This document shows positions 23,001 through 35,881 of a stretch of DNA of 64,000 bases, one piece after another. A program made the position numbers and the translations under genes. The notes under the pieces were generated by a model, which did no database searches, was not told where the DNA came from, and worked only from the letters and a program-made list of their open reading frames with translations. The stretch lies in assembly GCF_020921035.1 (NCBI RefSeq), contig NC_063157.1, positions 5,080,501-5,144,500 of the forward strand, in the 5' to 3' direction. Each line of letters starts with the position of its first letter. Within the stretch, counting starts at the first letter, position 1. Origin of the DNA: Rhodamnia argentea (taxonomy: Eukaryota > Streptophyta > Magnoliopsida > Myrtales > Myrtaceae).

Positions 23001-25372
23001 ACCTAAACTGGTCACTTTCTAAGGATGTTCTAACGGCGTAATGGACTGATACTGAACTTTCTTTTTCTTCTTCTGGTTTCTATTCTTCCTTTCTTTTCTA
23101 TCATGGTTCTTATCATTCGTTTTCTCATAATCCTTCGAGAGACGGCCGGAGACCCTCGGCTACTTGAAAACTCATGAAACGTCTTTTCAAGTCTCGTGAA
23201 TTGGTTAAATCCAAATTTCTATCATGCACAGAATGGCTTTGGTTCAGAGGAGTAGGGACACAGTTGATGGGATTCGAACGGATGATTTTCTGAAAGAATG
23301 ACAAAAATCTTTAGTCCCAAACAAATAATCAAACCAGACAAAACGACAGCACATACTTGTATAGGCTTTGTTGGGATGCTTATGTAGAATTGAATATACG
23401 ATATCGGCGCACGATAGGACATGTTTAAACAAAGAGCACTAATTGAGCCTTTAGGGATGTGGGAGAAGAATTTGAAGGCCAATTTTACCATAAGAAAAAT
23501 AGCATGCTTCAACAATCTAGCTTATATTTAAAGCATAAATATTATAGGATTTCGAAAGCCACTAAGGTTTTGGTCGTGAATTGAGAAGTGGGATGTGATG
23601 TCTCAAGTCACACATCGTCTATATGAGTGATTCGTGAATAGTATTTATCGCCAAAATAATAATAAAAAAATATATCATTTTTCTTGTGATAAATATATTG
23701 TGTTAGAATAACAATCTCATCGCAACTTGATTGATCACAATTCCTATCTAGAATTTCAACGTCTAGTTTGCAAATTGCAAGGAATTTAAATTTGTCTAGA
23801 GCATGAATTATACAATTACTTAATGAAATAGAATACTGATGTGAAATCCCATGAAAACGAAAACAAAGAAGTTCATTGCAGCATTAGGACATATTGACCC
23901 GACATGACATGCGCCATTATTAGAGGTTTTAACGAGTCAAGTGAACAACCCCAGCTCGCAAGTTATTCACGATGGACTCCAGCTCGACCATTCGATTTCG
24001 AGATGTAGAAAACACTCGGCTTGGATCGCTCACGAACCTTATTGGTCGGTGAAAACATTTTCCACTCCCATCACATATCTGTGCATAAGTATATCACAGA
24101 TGGGCACGCACCGCCGTCTTCAATTTCAGAATGAGTATCTGTTCTCTGCATCCTCCCGTCATCTGTTCTTTGCTTTTATATCATACTCCGCCCGGTTCGC
24201 TTCGAACCGATGACCAGTTACGTTCGCAGCGGAAGAAAATAGATCTGCCTCCGATGGATCGGACACCTAAGATCAACACACCCAAATCGATCTTGATCAA
24301 CTTTAACGCAAATTGAAACTATGTTCTGTTCATGCAAAAGATCAAAGCCTATATGGACGACATACCTCGACGCACATGATATACATACATACATACATAC
24401 AAATGAAATCCGACCCGAGGCAAAAAGGTGGCCAATGGGAAGCCAGCGGCGTCGCATGCGGCGTAGAAAGCCCCGATCCACACGGCCCCCCTCCCCCCGG
24501 TGTCACGCCCTCATACGCTGTCTCGTTTTCGAACCTCTCCCTCTTGGTCAATTAGTTCAATTCGATCCCCTTTTCGAATAACCCCGTTCATGAATTTTTT
24601 GTTCTTTATTTGCGACTTTATAGCGTAGATTTCGGGCAAAAATCATTGCGTAATTTAACCAAAAAGAGGATGGCATGGGATGGATAATGCTTGTTTATTA
24701 TCAACGGCGGGGAGATAAGATCCATCATCCATTTGGAGCGTTTTCAACGGAGGCTCGCGCGTCTACGCGTTTGTATTTTGTCCACCAGATTATTCCCCGT
24801 CGACTTCGATTCAACTGCCCTTTGCCCCTTTTTCTTTTTCTTATTCATGTTTATTTCTTTATCATTTTTCGTGTCCGATTTTCATGATAAGTTGTGTTTT
24901 GCCCTCGTGGGTGACCCGACGGGCCACCGCGACCCGCCGGCGGAGGCGGTGGAAGCATCTCTCTTAGGTTATATGTGCACTCATCATCATCATCGTCGTA
25001 CTAAGGACTCGTGAAACCAAACTACTAAATCACGGCTAAATCTTGTACTATTTCGTATTCTTTATTTCTCTCGAATGGTGAAATCGACGTTCCTTGCATG
25101 TAGGTAACTCGTCACGTGCTTTTCCATTCAAGGCACTAGTATTTGAGATTCGCGACAGTTCAGTTGAACTAGAGGGAAAAAGAGATTTTTGAGAAGGGTA
25201 ACTTGTAAATAGCTCGACTTGGTTGCGCTCGCCTTTCTCGGGCCTTTTTTTTTTTTTTTTAAGGAGGTTGATTGCGACAATTAAAAGGAAAGAGTAGTAA
25301 CCGCAAGTTGTCATACTTTTTTTCCGGCCAATTGATGGGAGGAGACTCGACGGTAAAAGAGGGAGAAATTAC
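20011..25372. other. Gene-poor region, 20.0-25.4 kb
   Basis: No gene recognised. It contains a (TC)n microsatellite near 21811-21836, a GA run near 22845-22863 and a CATA microsatellite near 24385-24404. The open frames in this stretch (for example 22407-22733 minus and 24691-25014 plus) lack recognisable domains, overlap one another on both strands and have no splice or codon support. Some may be remnants of old transposons that I cannot classify. Confidence 0.5.
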
Positions 25373-25720
25373 CCAAAAAAATGCTAAATCTATCATACTT
25401 GTGTCAATTCAGCTCTAAACCGTTTGACAACTTGCGAATTCAGTCCTAAACCTTAATTTAGCTTTGACCCTTTTGAAATTTTGTCAATTTAGTCCTAAAT
25501 CTTTTGAAGTTTTTCCATTTTAGTCATGAACCTTTTATTTGAGTAATTAGCCGGAATGGCTAAATTGATAATTCGCGAAACAGTTTAGGACTGGTTTGAC
25601 AAATAATTAAAAGGTTTAAGATTCAATTAGCACAATTAAAAGGTTTGTGACTGGATTATCGTAAGTGTAATAAATTTAAGATTAAATTGGCACAAGTGTA
25701 ATAGGTTTAAGACTTTTTGG
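25373..25720. mobile_element. MITE-like fold-back element, family A
   Basis: The left end (CCAAAAAAATGCTAAATC, then ACTTGTG) pairs with the reverse complement of the right end (CCAAAAAGTCTTAAACC, then ACTTGTG). The interior repeats the words 'caatt.agtcctaaa.c.ttt' and their reverse complement, so most of its 348 bp folds on itself. It is non-coding and related to 1588-1902. The target-site duplication was not resolved. Confidence 0.7.
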
Positions 25721-25738
25721 ATATCTTTTCTTTTTTTC

Positions 25739-26010
25739 GGGAAAAGGGGATTGAAAGCATAGGTTTCAATTTGTTGCCATGAGGAAGCTAAATTCGAGCG
25801 CAAATCATCGCTTTAGCCATCGATTGGCAGAAGGAGAAGGAAGGTTTCCGATCTTTGAATGGGAAAAGAGCAACGAAAGCATAGCTTTCAATTGTTGCCA
25901 TGAGAACAAAGCTAATTCTAGCTAAACTCGTAGCTTAAGCGGGCAATTGATAGAAGGATGCCGGAAAGTATTGTATCTTTGAATGGGAAAATAGGAACGA
26001 AAGCATAGCT
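25739..26010 (+). repeat. Tandem repeat, three units of ~122-124 bp
   Basis: A phrase 'GGGAAAA', then 'GAAAGCATAG.TTTC', recurs at 25739, 25861 and 25985. Units 1 and 2 share 'TTGTTGCCATGAG', a 'AAGCTAA.TTC.AGC' segment, and a 'CAATTGATAGAAGGA'-like segment that leads into the next unit. The third unit is cut short after about 30 bp and is followed by unrelated sequence. Non-coding. Confidence 0.7.
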
Positions 26011-27005
26011 TTCCCAAAGCCTCCTGCTCTTTCAAGGCCTTTGGCAAATGCAAGTACGGCTTGACAAATTTTTTTAGAGAGCTTTGGGGAATGCAAACTT
26101 CATTTCCATAGGTCTTGGTCTTTGCCCAAGCAAGTATGAAAGGTACTTTATTGGTGCATTTTCGAAATGCAAATATATATAATCTCAACTTTGTCCTCTT
26201 AGAACTTTTATAATTTCTAAAATACCCTCACCTCATGCGATGTCGTTGATGAGGGTTTAGGCCGCCGACAACCAGATCCGGTCGCCGACAAACTAGTCTA
26301 GCATAGGCCCGCATCGTGTGAGGTTGCATGACCTTAGGTGGCGATCGCCCGAGTAGTGTGACCTTAGGCAAGGTTGGCTGGCGACTAGATCTAGTCGTCA
26401 ACGGTTGATTTGGCTTGCCCATGGGCTTGTTTCTCCGAAAAGATTTGAAGAAAAACTAGTGAAAGTCCTTTTGTCAAAATGTAGTTTTTTCCAAATTGGC
26501 ATTTAAGTCAAAGTTGCTTGCCAATATGTTTTTAAATTACACTTCACTAAATACTATTTGCATTTTGGAAAAACCATTTTACCAAAATCCTTTGCATTTT
26601 TTCAAAGGCTTTCCTCAAAAGTGTTACCAAGCGCACCCATGAATGACCTTTTGAATCACGAGTCTTGAACGCTAGTCGTGCAAGGCCAAATATACTAATA
26701 TTCTATTGCAATACGGCAGACTGCAAGCGGATATCTCATCAATTATGTTATATTCAGCACCCCATAGCCCTCTGTCAAATCATCTAGTGTATAAAATTTT
26801 GTAAATCCGTCTTAGCATATCTAGCATTTTTCGTTACAAAAACTTGGAATCAAATGTACAGCCACACGGACTGACTGATCCTGTTTGGGCTTCGCTCGAA
26901 ACATTGGGCCAAGCCCGAGAGGAAAAGCCCGTCGATCGGGCCTTGAGCCCAGCCCATCAGATGAGCCCATTAAAGCAAGCAATCCACGATTTTCCTGAGA
27001 GTTCT

Positions 27006-27050
<45 letters not shown>

Positions 27051-27155
27051 CTCTCTATCCAGAACCAAGAGCTTCACAAAAATTCAGAAGGCGTTCAATT
27101 CAACCCACACAAAAAGAGGACCGGCATAGCCAAACGCTGAAGCTCTCCCACCAAA
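26011..27155. other. Upstream region of the bS21c gene
   Basis: From about 26020 to 26640 the ends look weakly inverted ('AAGCCT...TTTGGCAAATGCAA' against 'TTGCATTTTTTCAAAGGCTTT'), as in an old fold-back transposon, but I could not fix its limits. A (GA)n run of about 40 bp at 27009-27050 lies ~110-150 bp above the bS21c ATG and is probably in its promoter or leader. Confidence 0.4.
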
Positions 27156-29320
27156 ATGGCGACTTCGCTGTCCAACTTCCTCTCCTTTCTCTCGCCTTCG
27201 AAGCCGCCGCGGCCGCCACTTCCGCCGGCGAGGGGCCCGGCGACTCTATGCATGTCCAATCGCGACGCCAGGAGCAGCTCTGCTCCGCTGGCCGCGGTGC
27301 CGGAACGTCTACCGAGCGAGCTGTCGGCGGTGGTGAACCCGGCGCTCGCTCACGCGAACGCGCTCTTCTTCCGAGGCTACAACGTCCAGGTGATCGTGGA
27401 CGACAACGAACCGGAGGAGAGGCTGCTGAACAGGTTCAGGAGGGAGGTGATGAGGGCCGGCGTGATTCAGGAGAGCAAGAGGCGGCGGTACTTCGAGAAC
27501 AAGCAGGACGAGAAGAAGCGCAAGACTCGCGAGGCTGCGAAACGCAATCGCCGAAGGTGCGCTTGTTTTCCTTGACCTCATTTTGCAATTTCCTTACTGG
27601 TGAAATCGATTGAGATTGTGGTTAACATGCTAATTCGGCTTAAAGAGATTAATTTATTGATGCAAATCGGACGTTGCGAGAAGAGTGTTGGAGCTGCATT
27701 GCATTCAGTTTATTTTTCTTTTGTCATTTGGAGTTGATGATGTACGAAGATACTCCGTCGCGAGTATTGCTCGGTAGTTCTGAGTATAAGAGAAAGAGGA
27801 GCGAGGTGGCGACGGCTTCAGTAATGGTTAAGTGGTGCAAAATTGAGAAAATTTGTAGGGTTATCAGATTGGAGGAGGAGGTTGTTTCCCTTTGCTATCT
27901 ACTTTTTAAGGTTTCATGATCAAATTGTGTAGAACACCGGCAGTTTTATCTGCGCGTAGAGGATGCGGTTTAGGTTAGTGTCTTGCTTTGGCTATTTAGG
28001 ACCTCCTCCTCCCCTTCCACCCCCTTCACCCCCTTTTCCTTTGCCTTTTCTTTTTTCCCCCAATGGCCAATGTTGTTCAAGTTTTTTTTCGGCCTTTTTT
28101 GTTAACCTATTGTTTCATATTACAAAGTATTATTTCATGTTACAAAGTATTATAACTGACTTTCAAGGACATCAGCCCCTGTCATGGACTTGAGCTTGAA
28201 AGTTTCGAGTGGAAGTCATAAGAGGTAGCGTTGTAATATGCTTGTGAGTTTGGGTTGGTAGGGCAACCAACATAGGGGGCTAGCTTGCTTCCACTGGTGG
28301 CAGGCGGATGAAGGCTGTTTTGGACAGGTAGGCGGGGGCGAGTCAAAAAATCCAAGAGTTCCATTTTCCTTCTTATTCATCAATTGGAAATCAAGACAAA
28401 CCGAGCACTACAAAGTTTAGTCTCGAACAATGTTTTCTGGCGAGTAGGGAATGGTGCGTCCATAAACCTTTAGGATCTCAACTGGAGTGCGCAGGCTGTG
28501 GAGAGTCTTAAAGCTATTCGCTGGAAATGTAAGCAGTGATTGCGTGTTTCCTACCCATTTGCTTTTCGTGGGCTGGTAGATGGCTGGTTCTTCTGCCTAC
28601 ATTATGTTGTCAATGACATGGTGCTGATAAAAGAATTCATGTTGGTGTCATCACCAAGAGTCATGGCTACTTTTCAGCTATAAATTTAGTTAACAATTGA
28701 GAAGCATTTTATAGTTAGTTTTTGATGTGGAGTCTGTATAAGATTCTTCAGTTGGCCATCTTGGTGAGGTCTGATGTTACAGTTAAGATTCCAGTTGAAA
28801 AGTGGAACTTTGAGGAAAAAAGATTCACTGTTTTAGTAGGACTTAAGAATGAAGAAGGGAAAAAGATAGGCTGGGCCAAGTCTAGAGAACATTCGTAGCG
28901 AACAGTTTGTCTTTTATCATTGTAGAACATTTGTCATTTGCAAATGCGATAGACATGCTTTTTCTCCAATGCTTTTTCTTCCAAGTTAAAGTCTGTCTGG
29001 ATTGTATTTTTCTTCAACATTCTATTTGTCATTCATCCTCTTTAAGCTTTTTTCTTTTGGTTGTTACTTACAATGCTCTATAGCCTAATGCTCTAGGCCT
29101 TTACTTCGCAAGAATTTAGATTTTCCTTGTACTACAGTGGTATCTTCAACTCTCTGTCGGATTTGGTTAAATATGCTTATCCCCATAGTTGCCATCTTAC
29201 TGTGTAAACAGACGTCCCCAATCAAGATTTGTGCCTCAGAGCAAGCAAGAGACCCCTACTAACAAGAAAAAGGAAGACGATGAAGATAACTGGGACCTCC
29301 CTGATGAACTTCCATTTTGA
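27156..29320 (+). CDS. GHS1: Chloroplast 30S ribosomal protein S21 (bS21c)
   Basis: Two exons, 27156-27556 and 29212-29320, with a 1655-bp GT-AG intron, give 169 aa. Residues 1 to ~45 are a Ser/Pro/Arg-rich chloroplast transit peptide (MATSLSNFLSFLSPSKPPRP). The S21 core runs from about 70 to 140: 'YNVQVIVDDNEPEERLLNRF', then 'VIQESKRRRYFENKQDEKK', then a Lys/Arg-rich helix. The tail is acidic (KKKEDDEDNWDLPDELPF), as in plant bS21c. The protein joins the plastid small ribosomal subunit near the mRNA 3' anti-Shine-Dalgarno region. The Arabidopsis counterpart is GHS1, whose loss gives glucose hypersensitivity. The ATG at 27156 is preceded by CCAAA and is the first to give a full transit peptide. 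Intact. Confidence 0.95.
28410..28480 (+). mobile_element. Possible LINE remnant inside the bS21c intron
   Basis: One reading frame gives 'NNVFWRVGNGASINL', a stop, then 'DLNW'. This recalls the 'WR(I/V)GNG.S(I/V)..W.D.W' stretch near the C-terminus of plant L1-type LINE polyproteins. It is only about 25 residues long and no reverse transcriptase motif is visible beside it, so chance or another source cannot be excluded. Confidence 0.25.
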
Positions 29321-30777
29321 TTTCATCTACCCTTTGCTCATTTTTGTAGTCACAATTGATGCTGAGGGAGTGTTATCCAGATTGTTCTTTAATTGATGAC
29401 TTGTGTTATCAACCCTGATTCTTTCCAACATAAATATAGATGCATTATTCCCAAATCCTTTTGGATTGTTATGTAATGATCTGTTTTTGGGTACACACTG
29501 GCTGGCCTTTGTCAAGAAGCGGAGAAATTGAGGAGTAGTTTTGATCATAGGTCAAAAGTTGAAATATTGAGAGGGAATTGGAGAGACGGGAGCCGCTCAT
29601 TCCGCTGTTAATGCATAATAGTGAAAAGTAGCATTCACAACTAAATTCTTTAAGTTGAATTTTCTATCAGAGGAGCCTTTTGTGGCTTCCGGTTTATATC
29701 CTCTGAAGGGTTATTACTCATCACTTGCTTTACTGGAGTCGGTCAACCTGGCTTGTTGCTTATAGAGTGGGTGGTAAGATGGTGAAAGAAGGAAAGATGA
29801 GATGGCGGGGACTTCGTCTCAATCAAATGTAAAGAAAGTGAAAGCATTGAAAGCATTAAGCTTGGCCAGCATTGCAAGGAAAGAAATGGGTGGATGCGGG
29901 CGAGCCGAGGTACAATTTCCAAAGACTAATATCGTGGCTAAATTAAGTAAATTTCTTAAGGAGAGGCCTAACTCTTTTCATTTTTCGGTTTTGCTGGGAT
30001 GGCACGCATTGAAGATACTGCTTGGCTATTCCCTCCCAGTTCTGACTCTTCTTTGCAGCAGAAACCCAGAACATGGGCAAAATCATTTGGTACCGGTAAT
30101 CTAGTATAAATCAGCAGTGGTTTGTTCAGAAGTTACTCTACATGGTGTTATCAAATGGATGCAGTTATGGTTCTGAGCACTTAAACTGAGCAATCACCGC
30201 AGTTTTAACCCTGTGGATACCACTAGGATACGATCCGAGAGCCCACTAGATGAAGTTCCGACAATGACCCCGTTGAACTATCGGTTCAAGCATCGAGCAA
30301 GTCGTTCCCTCCCATTTATGTGGTTTTAGGAACTCCCATTTCTGTGGTTATAGCAATACCAAACCACGGAGACCGCAATAAGACTCTCCCTGAAGCAAAA
30401 GGCTCCACATCGTCCCTTTCTTTCGTGGAGGAAAATCTTTTGGCATGATCTGGCAGGACCAAAAGGGTTTTAGAATGCTACAACCCTTCCTGATGCGCAA
30501 ATTTGAGAAGGGAGAAAAGGGGGTTCAAAACCAATAAATATAAGCAAACGCCGACAGGACACGACACCCTTTAATACGCAAACAATTCCCATATACTACA
30601 ATTTAAAAGATACCTAACAAGAACTCACGATGCTACAGTTTATGTGCAACTAAACTCTCCAGCAGTTAATCAGCTCAAAGTGAAATGCTTTTGGACTAGA
30701 AGAATGAAGCAGGCCGAGAACAAAATTTTTTCCGTCTTCCTCTTTGTTGAACCAGACAGGATGGGGTGAAGCATACG
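29321..30777. other. Intergenic DNA between bS21c and the RNA methyltransferase
   Basis: The 3' ends of two convergent genes. The only sizeable open frame, 29802-30104 on plus (100 codons), has no recognisable domain or splice partner. No repeat or RNA gene seen. Confidence 0.55.
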
Positions 30778-33700
30778 TTAGGTCTTGACTTCGTGGTGCA
30801 TCAATGGCTTTTGCTCCTTCGCAGGTGACTTCCTCTTTTTCTTTCCCGTCTTTTTCTTCTTGATGTGCATATTTTCCCTCCTTTTGAACACCGCCAAAAC
30901 TTCAATGCTGAAATCACAATCTCATCATTTAGACAGCTTACACGTAAAACAAACACGACCGCTAGACAAGACGTCATTACGCTGCATGTGTTAAGGATTC
31001 CAAAGGCAGGCAGCTTTAACCCCGAAGCTTATGCTATTCTTGGGAGACCTAAGAGAGAGGAAAATGGTTGGATAACACCCCTAGTTTAAATTTTCCCTCC
31101 ATATCTTTCTCATTGACATAATAAGATTTGCACAATTTTTTGGCCCAATTTCCATTTCTCCACTTTTCACCCTTTCCCAAACAGAGCCTTAAAGTTTCTA
31201 AAGACAATAAGCCACACCTCTGGTTCTAATACAAACACATGAAAGTGTAAATTTTAAAACCTTCCCAAGTCAATCCTCATAATCTGGGAAGACTATTTGA
31301 CTAAGGTAGAACATTCGGAGTACGTTTGTGGCTTAGACCAGCTCAACATATTATCGCATACAATTTCCGTATGATGTTAACATTTCACTTTTTTACCAAG
31401 AATCTTGCATAATTTCAGAGAAGCGTCAATCCAAAACCAAGACAAACGTTTCTCTAGATCTTTGAGAACAAGACATCATAATTGGTATCTCAATCTAAAT
31501 TTTACGATCATTGAACCGCTGCAGACAAATTTCAGGTTCAAATCTGAGTAATTCCCGACTACTTGCTAAAGATGTACGACCACAATTCAGAATGTCAGCA
31601 ACTTTCATACGATATAAGTGAGGCCAATGTTAATTCAACATAGCTCCTGAATCATGCAAAGCTACAGGATTGCAATATGAGGGGACTAATACCTTTGTGT
31701 GCCAGGGAAAAAGTTAAATCCATGGGCTTTTTCCAAATGCCATGCCTTGCAGGACAGCAATGAGTTACAGTCCTGTAAATTATTCGCTTGACATCAGCTC
31801 CTCAAGTTATTTAGATTTCAGCTTATAAGAAAGCAAACTAAGCACCAAAGCTGCACTTCAGTCTCTTAACTGCAATTTACCTCCTTAAAACTTTCCCAGC
31901 CACAGCTTATGTAGATAAGAGTTTGAGGCACTGAGTCACGGTTTTCTCGAGTTAAATCATTTCCAACTCGAACAGAAGCTTCCCTAGCACGAAGTACCCA
32001 TGGTCTCTTTTCTTCTTTTGTCTTGGAACTAATACCAAAGACAGTACAGAAGGAGTGGAAGGCTGAGACTCTTATTTTTGTGAAGATATCGATTGATCAT
32101 GTAAGAGACCAAAAATGTCATGCCTTGATGCAAAGAAAAGCTAAAGATAAGACCCTACCTTTCAGGTGATGATCTAGTTTTCAGTTCCCGTGATGGAAGG
32201 GTCTGCAATGCACCCACCACGGACGTTTCTAGTCCTTTTCTAGGAGGATCAACAACAATCACATCTGATCCCACAAGCCAAGAAGTAGGCTCCTGATTCG
32301 ATTCCAACAAATTAGTGAGAACACACCACTCTATTACACTCTCAAGTCTGAAGAGGATTTACATAGATATATATCTCCCAGTGAATAGTAATCTATAGAT
32401 AAATATCCCCCAGTGAAAAGTAATTTTCCACGCAAAATGGATATAAAAGTCATCAAGTCGACAAGATTGATTAACAATAACATCAATGAGATTCTTTTTG
32501 GGGACTTACAACTGAAGTGTCAGCTTGATACCAACTGATGCTGCTATCCACATATTTTGGCAGGCGTTCAACTGTCTTTTCAAAAGACAACTTGGATTCT
32601 TTGTTAATTTCTACACATTTTACAGACCTGGAAGAGATGAATTACAAATTTGAAAGCCTTTTCAGAATTAGAACGAACAATCTGGAGCATTTAACGGAAA
32701 GGGGAAACCAGCTAGAAAACTGAAAGAGAACTCTGGATTCTTGCCTGCATTTTCTTGTAGCAGCCAAGGACAAGCCAATGACGCCAGATCCTGCATATAA
32801 GTCAGTAACTGATGCACCATAAGGAACATACTTCTGTAACTTTCGGAGCAAAGAATCAAAAGCCTGAAGATGACCAAAGAAACATTATCATTACCAAGCA
32901 TCGGTTACGTGAATTTCGATTAAAAGGGGATAGACTCTCTATTCTGAATGAACAATCTATTTTCATCCATATGCAACTGGGTTTGCATGAATTATCACAT
33001 GGGGCCAAGATCCTGAGCACATCAACACATGTCACTCAAAAGTTTTCTTGGCTATCAAAGAAGATGGTTGAGCGAGATAGAATCGAACTCCAAAATTGCA
33101 TTCCAATCATAATGCCAATTTCAAGAACATGCTGCAGTCAATGCTAAACTAACATGACATTTGATGCTATCCGGCAAAACAAGCAACTTGACACCAGCAT
33201 GGTAAATGCAATTTTGTGTTAAACTAACAGTAGGTTAATATTGATGTTTTTCTGTTAGTACGGCTTTCTAGGGTGGGAGATATGTCTAACCCGCGTATTT
33301 GCTTGGCCAAAACTGGATGGAGCCAGTGAAACATCAATGCCTCCAAGGTGTTCCCAGAAGTCCCTATCACCCAGAAGATGTCTCCACCTATTCCCGAAGA
33401 TTACCTACACAATCAAATGCACCACAACTAATAAAAAGACCCACTTGTCCTAGAAGGATTGAATTGAAAGGTACATTTAGTCACAGGATTAATTAGCATT
33501 TCATGTTATTAGCATGACGCCATAACCACATTCCTTGTCAGTCATTTAGAAAACATTAAAAATTCAAGCAGTTAGCTACCACTCACATTGCTAGTTGACG
33601 TCTGAAAATTGGCCCACACAGAATGTATTAATGGGACTTTGCACTTTGACCCACTATTTCGCCATAAAAACTGCAGATGGATAAAGAAACACATTTTACT

Positions 33701-35174
33701 GGCTAATTATGATATGGTCCAGTAAGAGCAAAATGAAGAAAGAGAATTTGGCAGCCTCACATGAGCCAAGGCATTCAGCTTATATGAATTGGGTGAATTT
33801 TCATTTCGAGCATTCCAAACTAGAGCAACCTGAACCCGACCTATAAATAAGTTAAGTTTCGAATTGTGAATGCAATTTGCACACCAAAAACTTATAGAAA
33901 GTAAAAAAATGAAAATTCAAACTAAGTAGACAAGAAGCAAGTTCAGATCCATACCACGTTGGTATCTTTCCGAAGCGGGAATAGATGTATTGTATGTCGT
34001 CACAGCCATCTGGCAGAAGCACAAGAACACATAAGTCACTGATTACTAGCACAAATAGAAACTTAACAAGATATCCCCAGTAACAAAACACTACCTGCAC
34101 GTAGCGCAGATCACCTGTCCCTCGATCCTCGTCATGTGGTTCTATACCTAACTCTCTGATTCCTGTTAACAATTTCTCTCGCGGGATAAAGTAAGTACGT
34201 AATGTTCCAGAAAGCACACCAAATCTTTAGACATCATCAGCAAAATATACCTTGCTTTAACAGTTCCATGGCAGCATTAATATTCGGATGATGAGCTGCA
34301 AGAAACAAGCAAAATAAGGCATTAACCGCACCACCATTGCCACTAGTTCCATCCTTGAGGCCAATTTTGCTCAAACCAGTTCAGAACTTCATTTTTCATG
34401 CTCCGACTTGCGAACTGAGTACCTTTGCAATTAGGGATGTCCACCACACTATGCGTGCCCTCCTCATAGAGTCCAATGAGAGGATCCGCCGATGAGCCGC
34501 GAACTGCCAACTTTGCACGGCATCTCCACCCCCACTGCACCAGACACACAGCGAGAAATCAATCGAAACTAAGGCTGCATAAGCTGAAAAACCACACCAA
34601 TACGTCAACTCAAATTGAGAGAAGAAGAAGGCAAGCTTACAAGCTTGCAACTATCGAAAGTGAAATCCGAGACACCTAAGCTCTTGAAGAAATCGACGGC
34701 ATCGTCAACGACGCTCGGACGGTCGAGGTTCAGCTCGTGAGTACAACCTGAGCACCTGCATATTCAAGCGAACCAATACTATGAAATAACAAGAATTAAG
34801 GTGCAAAAGAAGCGCAGTTGAGACCGACAAGAACACACGAGCGTTCACATACTCGCGCTCGTGAAAATCCGAGTGATATTAATTCGACAATCCAGCAAAT
34901 ACACGGATTTATTGACAAGAACACCACGAAATGAAGCGAGTTGCGACATTTGAAGAGAAAGAAGGAGAACTAAGGAAAAGAGTTGGCGTGCGTACGATTG
35001 GAAGTGAGGACACTGGAGTGCGCAGGTCGGTGCGGGCGGCGAGGTCGAGGCCGGACTCAGACCGAGAGAGGCCGGAGCGAGTGGCGGCGGGAAGCGAGGC
35101 GCTGAGGCGGCAGGAGAGAGGTGGCGGGAGGTGATTGGGTGGAGGAAGCGAGAGGAGAGGAGGCACAGTGACAT
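30778..35174 (-). CDS. RNA (uracil-5-)-methyltransferase family protein (TrmA/RumA-like), 15 exons
   Basis: Exons in transcription order: 35174-34996, 34755-34641, 34534-34423, 34295-34251, 34162-34095, 34009-33955, 33840-33761, 33670-33587, 33404-33291, 32863-32745, 32627-32510, 32292-32159, 32028-31881, 31772-31693, 30907-30778. Phases agree; total 526 aa. The first ~60 residues are Ser/Pro/Ala-rich, probably a plastid targeting peptide. A CxxC pair (CSGC) follows, placed like the Fe-S cysteines of RumA. SAM motif DLYAGSG is at 305-311, motif DPPRKG at 378-383, and the presumed catalytic Cys in YISCGW at ~450. 'PSSFGQANTRAFDSLL' matches the family's Gln-containing motif. The tail is Lys-rich. 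It resembles Arabidopsis At3g21300; enzymes of this class make m5U in rRNA or tRNA. The actual RNA target is not visible. Intron 10 has a GC donor. This is the intact parent of two downstream fragments. Confidence 0.94.
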
Positions 35175-35881
35175 CAGTGAAGCTGGGCGAGCGCAACGGA
35201 GCTTCGCTGCATGTGATTTCGACCGGAGTGGATAAAATGGAGACGATGCATATCTTCGACCAACGACCGGGTCGGGTAACAGTTCGGGGCTTCGGGTTAA
35301 ATTTAGAGTCGGGCCAAGGATGGAGGGTCCGGAAGCTAATCGGGTTCTAACGGATTTCGAACCTGCTCGATTCCTAAGCATAAAAGTCAATAGACTCATG
35401 GGCTCCGCGAAGAATAAGTAATCTAAAAAACATTTTCTTAAAAATGATAAATTATATAACTTTAAAATTTAACTAACAAAATATATTTTTATTACTGACA
35501 ATAATCAATGACTTAATATTTGCATATATGATAAAAACATTTTTCGTTTATTCATTTTTACGAGTAATATAAGTAATATTTTTTTAAATTATTTATTTTT
35601 CATGAAATAATAGAATTAGTAGAAGATCCTACGGGATTCAGACCAGAGTCTGAAGTAAGCTTGGGCTCTGAGGAAGGAAAAAAAGTGAACCTTCCATGGA
35701 ATTCAGTCTTCTCTTATTGCTCAAATCTCATTTCATAGACAATACCTGAAGCATATGCAGTATGTTCCTTATCTCACTGTAAATAACCGCTCCATTCTTA
35801 AGATGTCTAATGATGTTATGGAAGACAGCTTCGAGGAAGCACTGAATTCAAATCCCTGTAAACATGCCTGCATAGTGCATT
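35175..35881. other. RMT upstream region and AT-rich spacer
   Basis: The RMT promoter side (35175-35345) is conserved at ~40271-40440 and ~54902-55085 in the two later units. From ~35410 to 35620 the DNA is AT-rich without a recognisable element. The downstream copies carry about 0.6 kb of extra DNA at the matching place, including a MITE-related segment. Confidence 0.6.

Noticed and set aside
26228-26422. A frame with repeated 'CGGTCGCCGACAA'-type words, possibly an old transposon
   Set aside because: The surrounding inverted similarity is too weak to set ends or a family. Mentioned only within the intergenic entry.
29802-30104. A 100-codon plus-strand frame after the bS21c gene
   Set aside because: No domain, no splice partner, and it lies in the convergent 3' region of two genes.
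34931-35134. An alternative frame over RMT exon 1 (MRSPSFTDVTVPP... on minus and its plus shadow)
   Set aside because: Only the frame starting at 35174 joins in phase with exon 2 (CSGCTHEL) through the GTACGC donor.
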